Shown: positions 36,260 to 48,193 of the stretch, one piece after another
Layout: each line of letters opens with the position of its first letter
Numbering within the stretch: the stretch's first letter is position 1
Source of the DNA: Chrysopilus asiliformis
Lineage: Eukaryota > Arthropoda > Insecta > Diptera > Rhagionidae
Direction of reading: 5' to 3'
NCBI GenBank assembly: GCA_964034945.1
Contig: OZ035960.1
Span: 47,781,002 to 47,845,001, forward strand
DNA length: 64,000 nucleotides
Program-made: the position numbers and the translations under genes
The notes under the pieces: model-generated
What the model was told of the DNA's origin: nothing
What the model saw: only the letters and a program-made list of their open reading frames with translations
The model's database searches: none

Positions 36260-39200
36260 ATGATTTCAAATTATAATAGTTTACTATTTGTTTCCACAAT
36301 AGTTGTGTTTTGGAATTATTCCTACTGTCAAGGTGAGCGGCTTGATTAATTTGCACTTTAACTTTCTTAGAAGTGATTTCAAAATTCCACAAACTAATTT
36401 ACTAAGATCATAAACAAGGAATTTGTTTTATAACACTTTAATTTGGAAACTTAAACAAAGACATACGAACAGACGGCCGTGTTACGTTATAAATTCCTTT
36501 TTTTTAAGTTTTTGTCAATTTTGGTAAAGTTATTTGAGGAACATAAATAAAATTACCAATATGAAACAAAATAAATATTACTTTGGATTCACTTAACCCA
36601 TTTGCATTACAAGCATAATATATACGCACCTTTTGCCTGGCCATTATCGCCGAGAAGTGTATATACACACTACCTAAGCTTTCATATTTTGGCATTCATG
36701 TTTTGCTGGTAGGTTGGGGGGATGAATTGTTTTCTAACACATATTTAAGATTAAGCCGAACAATGGCGTTCCAAATGTTTTTTTTTTCTTCAAAAACTTC
36801 AAACCACTATAAAATTGTTATTTTTAAACCGATTTTAAATTCGTAAATCTTAAAAGGCAAAGATTCATTCAAATTTTAACCCCCACCCACTAATACTCAT
36901 TTTTTGGCACCCAGGGCTCATTAAATATACGTTGTTCTATTAAAGATAGAGGAAAAAATAACGCTTTGCACTTTATCGAAAACTATGTGAACGATTCAAG
37001 ATGTCATCCTTTAAATTCTACATGCAAAGACAGGTAAGTCCCCAGTTTTACATTTACAAATACATGGTAAAAATCGAAATAATTAAATTTCTTTGAAATT
37101 TAAGTATTGTTTTCCATATATACCTACACTAGGGGAGGGGTGTGAACATAGAGATAGTTCTCTTTAAACTTTGATATGTGAATAAAGTTTATTATTTAAA
37201 GGAATTGTTTGTCTTAATATCTAGGAAGAAACTCTAGTGAAGCAAATTAAAGCAACTTTTGTATGAATATGAACTAACAAATAGAAGATGGTAACGATCT
37301 CACTGTGAGACATTGTAAACCCACCAGTGAGACAATACAAAAATATATGAACAACATGAAAAAAGACGAACAGTGTGACATTTCTCATGTGAAACATGTC
37401 TCACTGTGCGCGGTAGCAATTTTACAGAAAAATTTAATTAAAAAATAACACCGATAATTTGGAAGACTGTTTTTTCCAAAAAACAACAACAAACAGTAAA
37501 AAATATTCTCTTACTACTATATAAACACGTTTTTTTTTTAATTATTTTCAAGAATACTCAAAAAAATACTTTGGCGTTTAAAATCGTGTTCATTCGCCGA
37601 GAATAGATGCGCAACTGGCATTTGAGTTCAACAGAATTTCAAGTTGAAGGAGCGAAAAATGACGTTGATTGGCCAACATGCATTTGTTAAAAAGGAAATT
37701 TCTTTTACTCACTGTTTACACTGTCTCACTGTTCATACCTTTCCCCTAAAAGCATAAAATCAAATTTCGATATAATAATACTAAATGCTTCACACCTGAC
37801 CTCTTCTTGGTCGAATTTCTGCTCACCGAAAAAACTCATCCAAGAATGAAAGCTCACCGAAAAAACTCACTCAAAGACAAACTCACTGAAATAAAACTCA
37901 CTGAAATAAAACTCACCGAAAAGAAAATTTACTGAAAGGAAAGCTAAAAGAAAGAAAATCTCACTGAAAATTAATCTCACTGAATCGAAAACGTGGGTTG
38001 TTCATTGTGAAGTTTTTTCTTTTATTGAATTCTCTTTCAGGCAGTTTGAAGTTCGATGAATTTTCCTTTCGGTGAGTTTTCTTTTTGGTGAGTTATTTTC
38101 TGTGTTCAAAAAATGTGTAAAAAAAAGCATTGGCATATTTTATAGACAGTCCCCAAATATTAACGAAAAAAAAATCAATCAAAAAGCTTTACTTATCATT
38201 TCATAATTTTTATAACAATTATTATTTTAAATAAACTTTGCAGAGAATGTGGACTACTTGACAGTGAATACTATTCAGCTCAAATTCACGAAGTAAACGG
38301 AGTTCATCATTTCGAGCATGGCCAATGGCCTTGGTCAGTAGCTGTTTTCAGAAGTGAAGATAGAGGATATGTTTATCATGGATTCGGCACACTCATTAGT
38401 GACAGAGCTGTTGTAACAATTCTGAATCCGTATTTATTTAAGGACAAACACGACCTGAAAGTCTATGTGGGACAATTTAAATATGCAGATATGATTAAAA
38501 CGAATCCATACCAGGTTCTGGGTGTTTATTTCCATCAACAATTCGATCGTGGAAACCCAGAACATGATAATGCTCTTGCTGTTTTGCTTCTCGATAGAGA
38601 TGTCTTGTAAGAATTAAAATTAGAATTTACTAAATTATGTGAAAAATTGATCATCGACATTTTTTATGTGACATACTAATAATGGAGAACTATATTATCA
38701 GTTTGCTACTTACATTTAAAAAACACGCTTTTACAAAATAATTAATTCTGTTGCCACAATAAATAATCACTAATATACAGGGTGCGCCATCTATTCCTCC
38801 GGTATGAGAATGTGGAATAACTTTTGAAAGAAACAATAGATTGCAAAAAATTGTGTTTTTTTATTTAGTTCAATCCTTTACAATTTATGTGGACTACTTT
38901 TTGAAAACAACATCGATCAAATGACCACCTTTATTGGCCACCGCAAACTGTGCTCTTTTTCGGGCATTTTCCATCACTTCTTCGAGCATCTCCGTCGGTA
39001 TGGCAGCTATTTCGGCACGAATATTGGTCTTGAGCTCGTCAATGGTCTTCGGGTTGCTGGCGTAAACTTTACTCTTCAAATAACCCCACAAAAAGAAGTC
39101 TGGGGGGGTTAAATCAGGGGATCTTGGTGGCCAGTCAATATCGCCTCTTTTCGATATCACACGTCTAGGGAATTTTTGTTGCAAAAACCGTATTGTTTGG

Positions 39201-42200
39201 TCCGCTGTGTGGCATGGCGCCCCGTCTTGCTGAAACCAGAAGTCAGTCAGACCTTTTTCACGCATTTTCGGACACACAAAATGTGCCAACATCCACCGAT
39301 ATCGATTACCATTAACTGTTTCACCTTCATTGAAGAAAAATGGCCCAATGATGGTTTTTGCGCACACGCCGGCCCAAACAGTCACTTTTCGATCATGCAA
39401 TGGTATTTCATGAATCTCGTGAGGATTTTCTGTCGCCCAAATGCGGCAATTTTGTTTATTAACACCGCCAGAGAGAGTGAAATGTGCCTCGTCGGTCATT
39501 AAAACTTGCATCCAAAAGTCCGGCATGGTTTCCAACATTCGGCCGACTAATTTGCCGTATTCTATACGACGCGACTTGTCTGTTGCCAATATTCTTTGAG
39601 TTAGTTGTATTTTGTAAGGAAACAAATGGAGATCCTCCTTTAAAATGCGCCGCAACGTGGTTCCACTCATTTTCAACCGCTGAGTTCGGTGGCGATACGA
39701 GACATTTGGGTCCTCGGCAACACTCTCTCTCACGGCTTCAATAATTTCATTGGAACGTCTTGGGCGTGGATGATTATAGGTTAGATTGCCTACTGTTCCG
39801 TGCTCAAAGAAATTTTTACCCAGCGCCCGAATTGTTTTGTCGGTAGGCGCTTTTTTGCCACAATATTTTGCACGATATGCACGTTGAGTTAGCACAATTG
39901 AACGACTATTTTCAATGTACATCGTCACTATTTCGGCGCGTTCTTTCGGTGTGAAGCGGTTCATGGTTAAAATTGTACTGGTTTGACGTTTCCAAAACGT
40001 GTCTAGGAAAGCAAATCGGTTGACAAATGGCGAAGTTATTGAATGTTTACATACCGGAGGAATAGATGGCGCACCCTGTACACACTCGGAAAAAACTTAT
40101 GGGAAACGTTCCACCAAAATGGCATGCTCCAGTCCCATATTTATGGGAAAATGCCATAGTGACCAAATATTGGAATCATTCCTATAAAAAAGTTGTGACT
40201 GGTCCCAAATTTTTTAGGACACACTCCAACAAAGAAATTACTATGTTCTTTTTTTTGTGTAATCATTCCCAAAATTATGGGAGGGATTAATGTGTATGTT
40301 TGACATGTTATAGCAAAAAAATTGGGAACATTCCCTTTTGTAAGGGACTCAATCCTAAAATGAAAGAAATGAATCCTATAAAACGTTGTAACATCTCTAC
40401 TGATTATTGGATTCTCTCCTATATATGTTAGATATTCTGATTTGCTAAAAGGATTGGTTCCTATAATTATAGCACCAAGTCCTATCCGAATAGGATTGAC
40501 TAGATTTTTTTTTATTGGATTCTCTCCAATCTAAAACAGACAAAAATTCGATTTATCGAATATGTGAGATAGGGAAGGGGTTTGAAAGAATTCGAAATAT
40601 CAAACAACTCAAGTAATAAAATATCGAGTAATCAATTTTTTTTAATGCAAGCCCAATTCAGACTAACGATTGCAATCACGATTGCGATTACAATTCAAGC
40701 TTCTCAACCAACGAGATTAAGGCTTTCAACGGCCAGGACATGAAAGCTTTGATATCATTGGTCGAGAAATCTCAATCGTAATCGCAATCGTTAGTCTGAA
40801 TTGGGCTTAAGGGTGTCGTACTAGGATGGTCCAAAGTATATAAACGACGAATTCGCAAATTGCATGCGGTAATTTTTTTCAATTTTTTTGTAAGACTGAG
40901 TCCTACATAATATTAGAGTCAGTTCTAAAAACAATGGGAACGATTCCATTCCAGAATATAGCATTGTTTTCACCTCAGTATAGGAATATCTCCAGTAAGA
41001 ACTAGGAACGGGTGCAACTTTTGTTGGAATATGTCCATTCTTCTCTCAGCCCTTACATAGTAATGATTCCATGAAAACTAGGACTAGCTCCAATATTTAT
41101 GGAAGCCTTTGCTACAAAATGGTGTAACTAGTCCTATAATCGTTTTCCCATATTTTATACGAATGTGATCAATAGTTAGCCATAAGATTTATTTATCCAA
41201 CTATTGGTTAAATCTTTCATAATAACGACAGTTACTCGACTTAAATCTTTTTTCAACATGCGCTGTTATCTGAACCGGTAAAACGAATATTTTCGCTTCA
41301 CATGAACTTCGACTTAAGCGGTTAGTGCTTGTGGCCACAGAATTTACAAAGCAAAACAAACAATTGTTGCTACTTACTTTTTCTTTTTTATTTGAAATTT
41401 TCAACAAATTACAGGTTTACAAAACGCATTCGATCAGTTTGTCTACCAACTCCCACTACAAATTTGAATGGAAAGTCAGTTTACGTTGCTGGATGGGATC
41501 CAGATTTAGAAAATGTTCTTCAACGTGCAGAACTGACCAAATGTCCAAAATGGCGTCCATTTCTACCACCAAAACAGTCAACATGTGGTGGTCAAGTGAA
41601 CAACGAAGGTCGCTGCCATTTAAGCAAAGGAAGTGGTCTTGTTTTTAGAAATGGAGATAAATGGTTCCTTCATGGTGTATTCAATTTCTGGATGGTGGAA
41701 AAGGAACAGCGCTGTTCTCCCAATGTTCATTTCAACTACATGGATATCACAAATTCCGTAGATTGGAGTGTATCTGTCCAGAAGGATATCTACACAAAGC
41801 CAGAACTAGAAGAATTGGTTCGGTAAGAAGATTGATTGAAAATTGTTCCTTTAAAAACTTTAAATTAATTTTTCAGTACGATAGACACAAAAATTTATAA
41901 TATCAGTGCTGAGAATTGTGGAAATCTTGAATTGACAGGAAGGCCACTAATATTAGGTGGTGCAGAGATAACACGTGGTGCTTGGCCTTGGCTGGTAGCA
42001 ATTTATAAAATTCGATCAGGGATATCTGAACTAGCCTGCGGTGGAACCCTTGTTACACCTAAAAGTGTCATAACCGCAGCGCATTGTTTTACAGCGAGAT
42101 CAGGATATTTGAATACAACTGATATCGAGGTGTATGCAGGACTTTTTGACATTGAGAATGTCAACGAAATGGGTCGAGTGAAACCGAATTTGAAATCGCT

Positions 42201-44142
42201 TATAATTCATCCAGACTACAATCCGGGAACAATATCTTCTGATTCTGATATCGCAGTTATTACCTTTGCTGAAGCAATCACGTAAGATTCATAAAACTTT
42301 AACCCTTTCGCAATCGGTGTTGGCTACAGGTGTTATAATTACATATGATAGAAAAAAACTAGGGTTAATTATAAGCTTGTAGACCTGTTTTGTCCTTGAC
42401 ATGTGGGAGTTATACAGTGGAATTTAGCTGGCGAACGAAAAATCAAAAATCTATTAAAAATTGGGTTTCAAAAAACTACGACTTGAGTTTTAAGGATAAA
42501 TTTCTGTTTTTCAATGTTAATAAGTCAATTTAGCGAAAAAAAAACTCTTTTTTTATACTAAAGGATTAAAAAAATCTATGTGCGTAGACATGCCTTCTCT
42601 CTAGACTCTGATAAGGGACGGGTACTGAACTGAAATTTTGCTTGCAGCTTTCTTAGTAAAGGGTATTTTTTTAGACGTGTGGTTTTCAATCTGGCACTAC
42701 TTTTTTCGGAGTTGGTCTTTTTGAGAGTTGTCACTTGATTTATGCTCACTTTGGTTTGCCATTTCGTCAAACGATCATCAAGCGCGTCGCACGTTCGGTG
42801 AATGGGCCCAAAACGAGATGGCCACCGATCCCGATTTTCACAAGAAAATTTTGTTCAGCGATGAAGCTCACTTTTGGTTGAATGGGTACGTCAATAAGCA
42901 AAATTGTCGCATTTGGAGGGATGGTAATCCACAAGCCATTCTTCAGACGCAGTTACATCCTCAAAAAGTCACTGTTTGGTGTGCTCTATGGGCAGAGGGA
43001 ATCATTGGTCCATACTTCTTCAAAAATGAAGCCGACCATAATGTTACAGTCAATGGGGAACGCTATAGAGCCATGACTTTTTCGTGCCTGAATTGGAGGA
43101 TGTTGATGTGGACAACCTTTGGTTCCAACAAGACGGCGCTACATGCCATACAGCCAACGAAACAATCAATTTATTGAAGGAAACTTTTGGTGAGCGCATT
43201 ATCTCGCGTCGTGGGCCTGTGGCGTGGCCTCCAAGATCGGGCACACCGAAAATTCTATTGGGAGGCGGGGGATGAGACTATTGAAAAAAAACTAATGTAA
43301 TAAAAAAAAAATTCTCAAAAAAATCCCGCAGTCTAAATTTTTTGAAAGAATATGATTTAACTTCAAATTCTTAAACAAAAAATTGCGCCGCAGGCGAAAT
43401 ATAGTTTAAATGGATGGCTGAACAGTTGCAAAAGTAGAGTAAACATTTATTTTGTCCTTTGTACGTGGTCAAAATTTGATAACAAGATTTGACCCTAACA
43501 GTTTAACAATCTAACATAAAAATAAACTAACAAGTGAAACTAAATAAAATCTTGTAAAAAGTTGGTTCAGGGTTTTCCTCTGGAATATTTCACGATTCTC
43601 GTTTTGTTAAAGATCGTTTTTTCAGATTTTCACTTTTTTTTTAAGTGTGGTCTTTTCAGATTTTCAGATTTTATTCGTCCAGCGTGCATTTGGAATTTTG
43701 AAATTGATTTTACAAGTGAAATAGGCATTGTGGCTGGATGGGGTCGATATGGCGCCAAAGAAACAGAAAGTATTGCTAAAACCCCCACCAGAATTTCAGC
43801 ACGAATTGTCAGTGACTCTGCTTGTCTAGTCTCTAGTATTGAATATCGAACGATTACAACGAATCGTACATTTTGTGCTGGCAATCAAGACGGGACTGGG
43901 CCATGTCAAGGGGATTCCGGAGGTGGTTTATTGGTTAAAAAAGGTCAATTTTGGTATTTGAGGTAAATAAGAGAAATATTTCGTATTTTCTATTTAATTA
44001 TTAATTTATTTACGTATTTTTTAGAGGGATTGTGTCCATTTCACTGTCAAATCCTACTTTCAAATGTGATGTTAACAGTTTTGTTGTTTATTGCGATGTT
44101 TCTAAATATTTAGAATGGTTATCTTCTCTACTAGAATATTAA
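36260..44142 (+). CDS. Secreted two-domain serine protease, gene B2 (complete)
   Basis: Seven exons: 36260-36332, 36946-37033, 38244-38606, 41415-41822, 41877-42281, 43660-43962 and 44025-44142. They total 1758 bases for 585 residues. Exons 3, 4, 6 and 7 are exactly as long as in B1. The acceptor of exon 2 is chosen because it alone keeps the phase; the stronger-looking acceptor at 36914 would give a stop. The signal peptide is MISNYNSLLFVSTIVVFW. The first S1 domain is dead: His57 is Asn (ILNPY), Ser195 is Lys (LSKGSG), and the cysteines at 42 and 58 are both lost. The second starts after RPL at I336 (ILGG) with His380, Asp435 and Ser532 (CQGDSGGG); position 189 is Gly. Introns have been invaded by a pogo-like element, a mariner, a repeat with diverse ends and a mariner remnant, yet the frame is intact. 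AATAAA at 44212. Confidence 0.88.
37132..37746. mobile_element. Inverted-repeat element with GGGGA ends in B2 intron 2
   Basis: The ends GGGGAGGGGTGTGAACA and, in inverse, TGTTCATACCTTTCCCC are similar and flanked by TA at 37130-37131 and 37747-37748. Inside are several 'CTCACTGTGAGACA' motifs. 615 bp, no transposase. Confidence 0.65.
37822..38105. repeat. Tandem and inverted CTCACCGAAAA motifs
   Basis: At least seven loosely spaced AACTCACCGAAA/AACTCACTGAAA units (37826-37990) are followed by the inverse 'TTTCGGTGAGTTTTC' and 'TTTGGTGAGTTATT' at 38075-38097. Non-coding, in B2 intron 2. Confidence 0.7.
38777..40078 (-). mobile_element. Complete mariner element, 1302 bp
   Basis: Perfect 29-base inverted ends (38777-38805 and 40050-40078; CAGGGTGCGCCATCTATTCC...) are flanked by TA at 38775-38776 and 40079-40080. 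It encloses an intact transposase on the - strand. It sits in intron 3 of B2, at the very edge of an older repeat. Perfect ends and an open frame point to a recent insertion. Confidence 0.92.
38894..39964 (-). CDS. mariner transposase, DD41D-like
   Basis: A 356-residue intact frame. The N-terminal part (about residues 1-110) carries the helix-turn-helix DNA-binding region, with the linker HPRPRRS. The catalytic triad is visible: Asp in MTDEAHF, Asp in WFQQDGAPCHT and a third Asp in SPDLTPPDFFLWGYLK. By my count 41 residues separate the second and third Asp, the spacing of the DD41D (rosa-like) mariners rather than the DD34D of Mos1. VTVWAGVCA and the QQDGAPCHT block are family hallmarks. The enzyme would cut and paste the element at TA sites. 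It is transcribed against the host gene, within its intron. No disabling change is seen, so it could be active. Confidence 0.92.
   Translation of the reverse strand: MNRFTPKERAEIVTMYIENSRSIVLTQRAYRAKYCGKKAPTDKTIRALGKNFFEHGTVGNLTYNHPRPRRSNEIIEAVRESVAEDPNVSYRHRTQRLKMSGTTLRRILKEDLHLFPYKIQLTQRILATDKSRRIEYGKLVGRMLETMPDFWMQVLMTDEAHFTLSGGVNKQNCRIWATENPHEIHEIPLHDRKVTVWAGVCAKTIIGPFFFNEGETVNGNRYRWMLAHFVCPKMREKGLTDFWFQQDGAPCHTADQTIRFLQQKFPRRVISKRGDIDWPPRSPDLTPPDFFLWGYLKSKVYASNPKTIDELKTNIRAEIAAIPTEMLEEVMENARKRAQFAVANKGGHLIDVVFKK
40079..41165 (+). repeat. Non-autonomous element with TACAC..CGGAAAAAA end
   Basis: It starts TACACACTCGGAAAAAACTT and is built of repeated 'GGAATCATTCCTAT'-like motifs. The same sequence runs in inverse through 45718-48193, which has a cleaner TACACGGAAAAAA end on both sides. 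The right end here is decayed. A small MITE (40649-40808) is inserted in it. Confidence 0.65.
40649..40808. mobile_element. MITE, about 160 bp, AAGCCCAATTCAGACTAACG ends
   Basis: The ends are inverted copies of more than 25 bases (AAGCCCAATTCAGACTAACG... and inverse). Related ends at about 30513 and 35190 show a family. No target duplication is clear. Confidence 0.75.
42770..43256 (+). pseudogene. Decayed mariner transposase remnant in B2 intron 5
   Basis: Matches the middle of a mariner transposase: TFGEWAQNEMATDPDFHKK, FSDEAHFWLNGYVNKQNC and VTVWCALW. After a frameshift near 43080 comes NLWFQQDGATCHTANET, then WPPRSG, where it breaks off before the third catalytic Asp. It lacks its N-terminus and its terminal repeats. 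It is a different mariner lineage from the intact one at 38777-40078. Confidence 0.8.
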
Positions 44143-44296
44143 ATTATAACAATTTGAATTGTGATTTTCAATTAAAAAAAAATTATGCTATATATTGTAT
44201 ATTTAAAAAAAAATAAAAAAGAAAAAAAACACTATAGTTGCCAAATACTCTATCATCAAATACTCTATATGAGGACAGACAAAATCTTTGCTTTAA

Positions 44297-45215
44297 CACT
44301 AAACATACCATAAGCGGTCTTTTGACCGGTCTTTTGAAGCGGTCTTTTGAATCTTATCGTTTTTGCGCACTTGACTTCATGACTTTTGCTATTTATTATA
44401 TATACACTTACAGCCTTATTAATAAACGTTAGTTAACTTTTATCAATGGTTTACGCAGTGGATAACTCGAAATTCTTATTAATAAAAAATTTTAAGAGTT
44501 AACTGACGTTAGTTAACTCTCTGTTAGCTAACATACCGATTCCCTCGAGTTAACGAGTTGATAACTCTTGACGGCACATAACTCTTGCAATAATGACTAT
44601 AAGAAACAATGATCCATTAAAAAAATGCAATTTATGTTATTATATTATATTATCTTATCACTTGAACACCACTTTTCTGATCGCTTTCTTTCAATTTTTA
44701 AATTTTCCACTTTTAATTACTTTGCAGTGAATCACAATTAAAATAAAAACATTAATTTCACTCCTATTTTAATATTGTCTCCAAGGAAACGGATTTAAAA
44801 AACCAAAATATGACTTATTTTAATATCGTCTCCAAGGAAACGGATTTAAAAAACCAAAATATGACTTAAATGTAAAAGATTTTCATATTTTTTGGTACAA
44901 TTCAGCACAAGGGTTGCCTTATTCAAACTAAATTTTTACATAAAATACGAGTTAGCTATTATATGGAGGAAAAATTTTTATTAATAAGAATAGTTATCTA
45001 ATGGATAAGTTTGCTATCTCGGAGTTAGTTAGCACATGAGTTATCTCCGTGTTAGGAATTTTTTATTAATAAGGCTGTTAATATTCAATTATTATTTTTT
45101 ATTTATATTTTGTTTACTTTGAGTAATACTTGTCATATACAGTTATCTACCACAGCCGGTCATTTGACCGCCCATGGTAGAAATAGGTATGAATTAAGTG
45201 CTGGTATGTTTGGTG
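44297..45215. mobile_element. piggyBac-type element, 919 bp
   Basis: The ends CACTAAACATACCA and TGGTATGTTTGGTG are flanked by TTAA at 44293-44296 and 45216-45219. Subterminal 'GGTCTTTTGACCG' and 'CGGTCATTTGACCG' palindromes lie at both sides. Most of the interior is a second inserted element. Confidence 0.7.
44411..45077. mobile_element. Harbinger-type element nested in the piggyBac-type one
   Basis: The ends CAGCCTTATTAATAA and its inverse are flanked by TTA at 44408-44410 and 45078-45080. Inside are many AGTTAACT/GTTAGTTAAC motifs and a perfect-looking tandem pair of about 50 bases at about 44771-44870. No transposase. Confidence 0.7.
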
Positions 45216-45339
45216 TTAAAAAATCCATTTAAGGAGAGAGTGAAAGCAATGGTCCGATTAATTTGTGATGTATCGAACGGTTATGTAAAATCAAATTCTA
45301 AACAGATTTTACCTTTATAATTTTTTTAATACGACTCGC

Positions 45340-45715
45340 CGTATAGGGGAGGGGGAAAGGAGTGGCCCAGACTTTTCCAATGGCGCGCAACCCCCTAAGC
45401 TATTCAAATCAAAATCGGACCACTTTTTTCCTCCTCCCCCATACAAACGAAACAATTTTTGCAATTTTCTACAAAATGGTTATTCTTATCGAAAACATTG
45501 TAAAGACAAAATGTGTTCAGAATAAGATTTTACATAGCTTTTCCAAACATAAAAATTCAATTGGACCATAACCCATACAAATGAAATAGTTTTGTGCAAT
45601 TTTCTCGAAAACGATGCATCGTATTGAAAAATTTATATAGACGAAATGTGTTTAGAATATAACTGTTCCATGCATCAAAATCCAATCAAATAGTTTACAC
45701 ATACTAATATTTTTT
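45340..45715. repeat. Fragment of DINE-like F1 tail
   Basis: It carries 'CCATACAAACGAAACAATTTTTGCAATTTTCT' and 'TTTTCTCGAAAACGATGC' like the tail of the F1 repeats, but no array. A similar fragment is at about 55630-55850. Confidence 0.5.
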
Positions 45716-45717
45716 TT

Positions 45718-48193
45718 AAATACACGGAAAAAAATCCACATAGTAATCGTTCCTATAAAATGGTGGAAAGCGATTATAGGAGTCATTCCACCATCTTGTA
45801 GGAAAGGCTTCAATAAATGTTGGAACTAGTCCTACTTTTCGTGGAATCATTACTATGTAAATAGGGCTGAGGGAAGAATGGACACATTCCAACAAAAGTA
45901 GCACTCGTCCCTAGTTTGCATTCGAGACGTTGTTAATCTGAGGTGGAATCATTACTATATTATGGAATGGAATCATTCCCACTAATTTTAGAAATGACTC
46001 CAATATTATGTAGGGCTCAGTCCTACAAAAAAAATGGAATGAATCCTAAGTTTTGGTGGACTCATTCCTATGCAAATAGGATTCAGCGAATATGATAATT
46101 CAAGTCGAATTTTTTCTTCGATTATAATTCACACGTGGTTTGCGAACTCGGAGTATATATACCTTGGACCTGCCTAGTGCCACAATCTGACACTTGCGTC
46201 GGAAAAATTTTTTAATTACAGGGCATTTTTTTTGATCGAGCTATTTGGTATCTCGAATATTTTCAAGTCCCGGACTTCTCTATCTCGGATATTCGATAAC
46301 TCGAATTTTTGTTTGTCCCCTTTAGATTGGACAGAATCCAATAAAAAAAAGTCTCCAGTCCTATACAGATCCCAAGTAACGCAATTGGTAATCGGCGACC
46401 GCACTAAAGTCTGGCCGCCTTATATTCGGTCGAGATGTCCACTTCACTACCTATTAAAATTCCTCAAAGACGTTTTTTCCAATAAGGCGTATCGTCTGAA
46501 CGAAAAGAAGACCGAGCGCCCTCAAATTAAACCTTAATGGAAGTATCGCCCAATAAGACCTGAAAAGAACTTAACGTCTTATATAAGGCATTGAGACCGT
46601 GTGACGCCTTCATGCGATGTGGGACTTTTAAGGCGCATGGCAGACAATACGTCCATTATCGGTCTATAAGGGCGTCAATCCCTTATCTAAATCAAGCTGA
46701 CGTCTTATAGGGCGTAATTTCTACTGTAGAATTCCTATTGGGCGTATTAGAGCAAGACAGAAAACCAAGTGCGAGAAGTTTGTCCTCTGATTAGAGAGGA
46801 AGCCTGGATATGGGGCTTATTAAGAGAGTAATTTTGTGCTTTGTCTCACTTTGTCTCAAGTTCTTTTGTCTCACTAAAACAGGTGACATTTTTTATTATC
46901 TCTGAAAAAATATTTTGGCGCCCTAACAGACTTGAATTCCACTAGACGCCCTTTTAGGCGTATTTGAAGGTATTCACGCCCTCCCATTAGAACTTAACGT
47001 CTAATAGGGCGCGAAAATGAGCTGACGCGTCTTTGAGGGCGCACATGTTTTCATCCGCCATGTTCCACATTGATGTTGATTCAAATAATTTCCCTTCGAA
47101 AATTAAACTTCTTATTTTAAGCTAATCACTGGAGGAAATCGCATAAAAAATAGATGGGAGACAATTTTGAAGCAGCACAATTTCATTGGCATCAAAATTT
47201 TTTTGAATTAGGGGAAAAAAAAATTTGACGAAAAATAAAATTAAAGAAATTTTTTGTTGAAAACAAAATATTTAGATGGCCCATTTCAATATAAAGCATT
47301 TTAGATAGCATTTTGTCAAAAAAAAATTAGTTGCAACTGAAATGGCAGCATATAACATGATGAAAAGTCCATTTACGAAAAGTAAATATAACAAGTTTCC
47401 ATTATTTCGTTGCTATCATCTGTAACTTTGTGCTGTCGTTTATCTTTCAACACATCTTTGTTCGCCCAGCAATTCATGTAAGTATAAGAGGGACATAAGT
47501 ATTTCCGTTCGATGATGTGTAGCGAATGCAATGTCGTCAACAGAGAAGATTGATTTCCGATGGCTACCGACGCCCAAACGAAGACCAATTGACGTCCTAA
47601 TAGAAATCTCGCGTTTGCGGACGTTTGAGTAGACGCTAATCGGACACCATGTCATTCCCCACTTTCGAACTCGTTTCGAATCGACGTCGAATCCAATTCG
47701 ACATATGCACCAACGTCACGCCCTCTTCGTCGGACTTTGTGGAAACGACGTCCACTGTACGCCCTATTTGGTTACTTGGGATAGGACTTGGTGCTATAAT
47801 TATAGGAACGTGTCTTATTTCAAATTAGAATGTCGCGAATATATATAGGAGAGAATCCAATAATCAATGGAGACATTACAACGTTTTATGGGATTGAGTC
47901 CTTTACAAAAGGGAATGTCGCCATATTTTTGTCGCAACCAGTCTAACATATATAGTAATCTCTCCCATGTAACACGTTGGAGTCTTTGCCATAGTTTTGG
48001 GAATCGTTACACCAAAAAAAAAAGAATACGACCACTTTTTTATTGGAATGTGTCCTAAAAAATGTGGGAGCTGTTACACCTTTTTTATAGGAATGATTCC
48101 CATATTTGGCCACTATGCCGTTTTTTCCCATAAATATGGGACTGGAGCATGAGATTTTGGTGGAATGGTTCCTATATGTTTTTTCCGTGTAAA
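45718..48193 (-). mobile_element. Element with TACACGGAAAAAA ends, interrupted
   Basis: Both outer ends read TACACGGAAAAAA in inverted fashion (about 45720 and 48193). The outer parts (45718-46085 and about 47787-48193) are the inverse of 40079-41165. The middle (about 46373-47781) has its own GGTTACTTGGGA / TCCCAAGTAAC ends and is a separate insertion. It has GGCGTnnn..ACGCC-type motifs and no recognisable protein. Confidence 0.6.

Noticed and set aside
37822..37990. CRISPR-like array
   Set aside because: Units are short, irregular and imperfect, in an insect intron; no spacer-repeat regularity.
42296..42370. TTTAACCCTTTCGCAATCGG resembling a piggyBac end
   Set aside because: No matching inverse end followed by TTAA was found.
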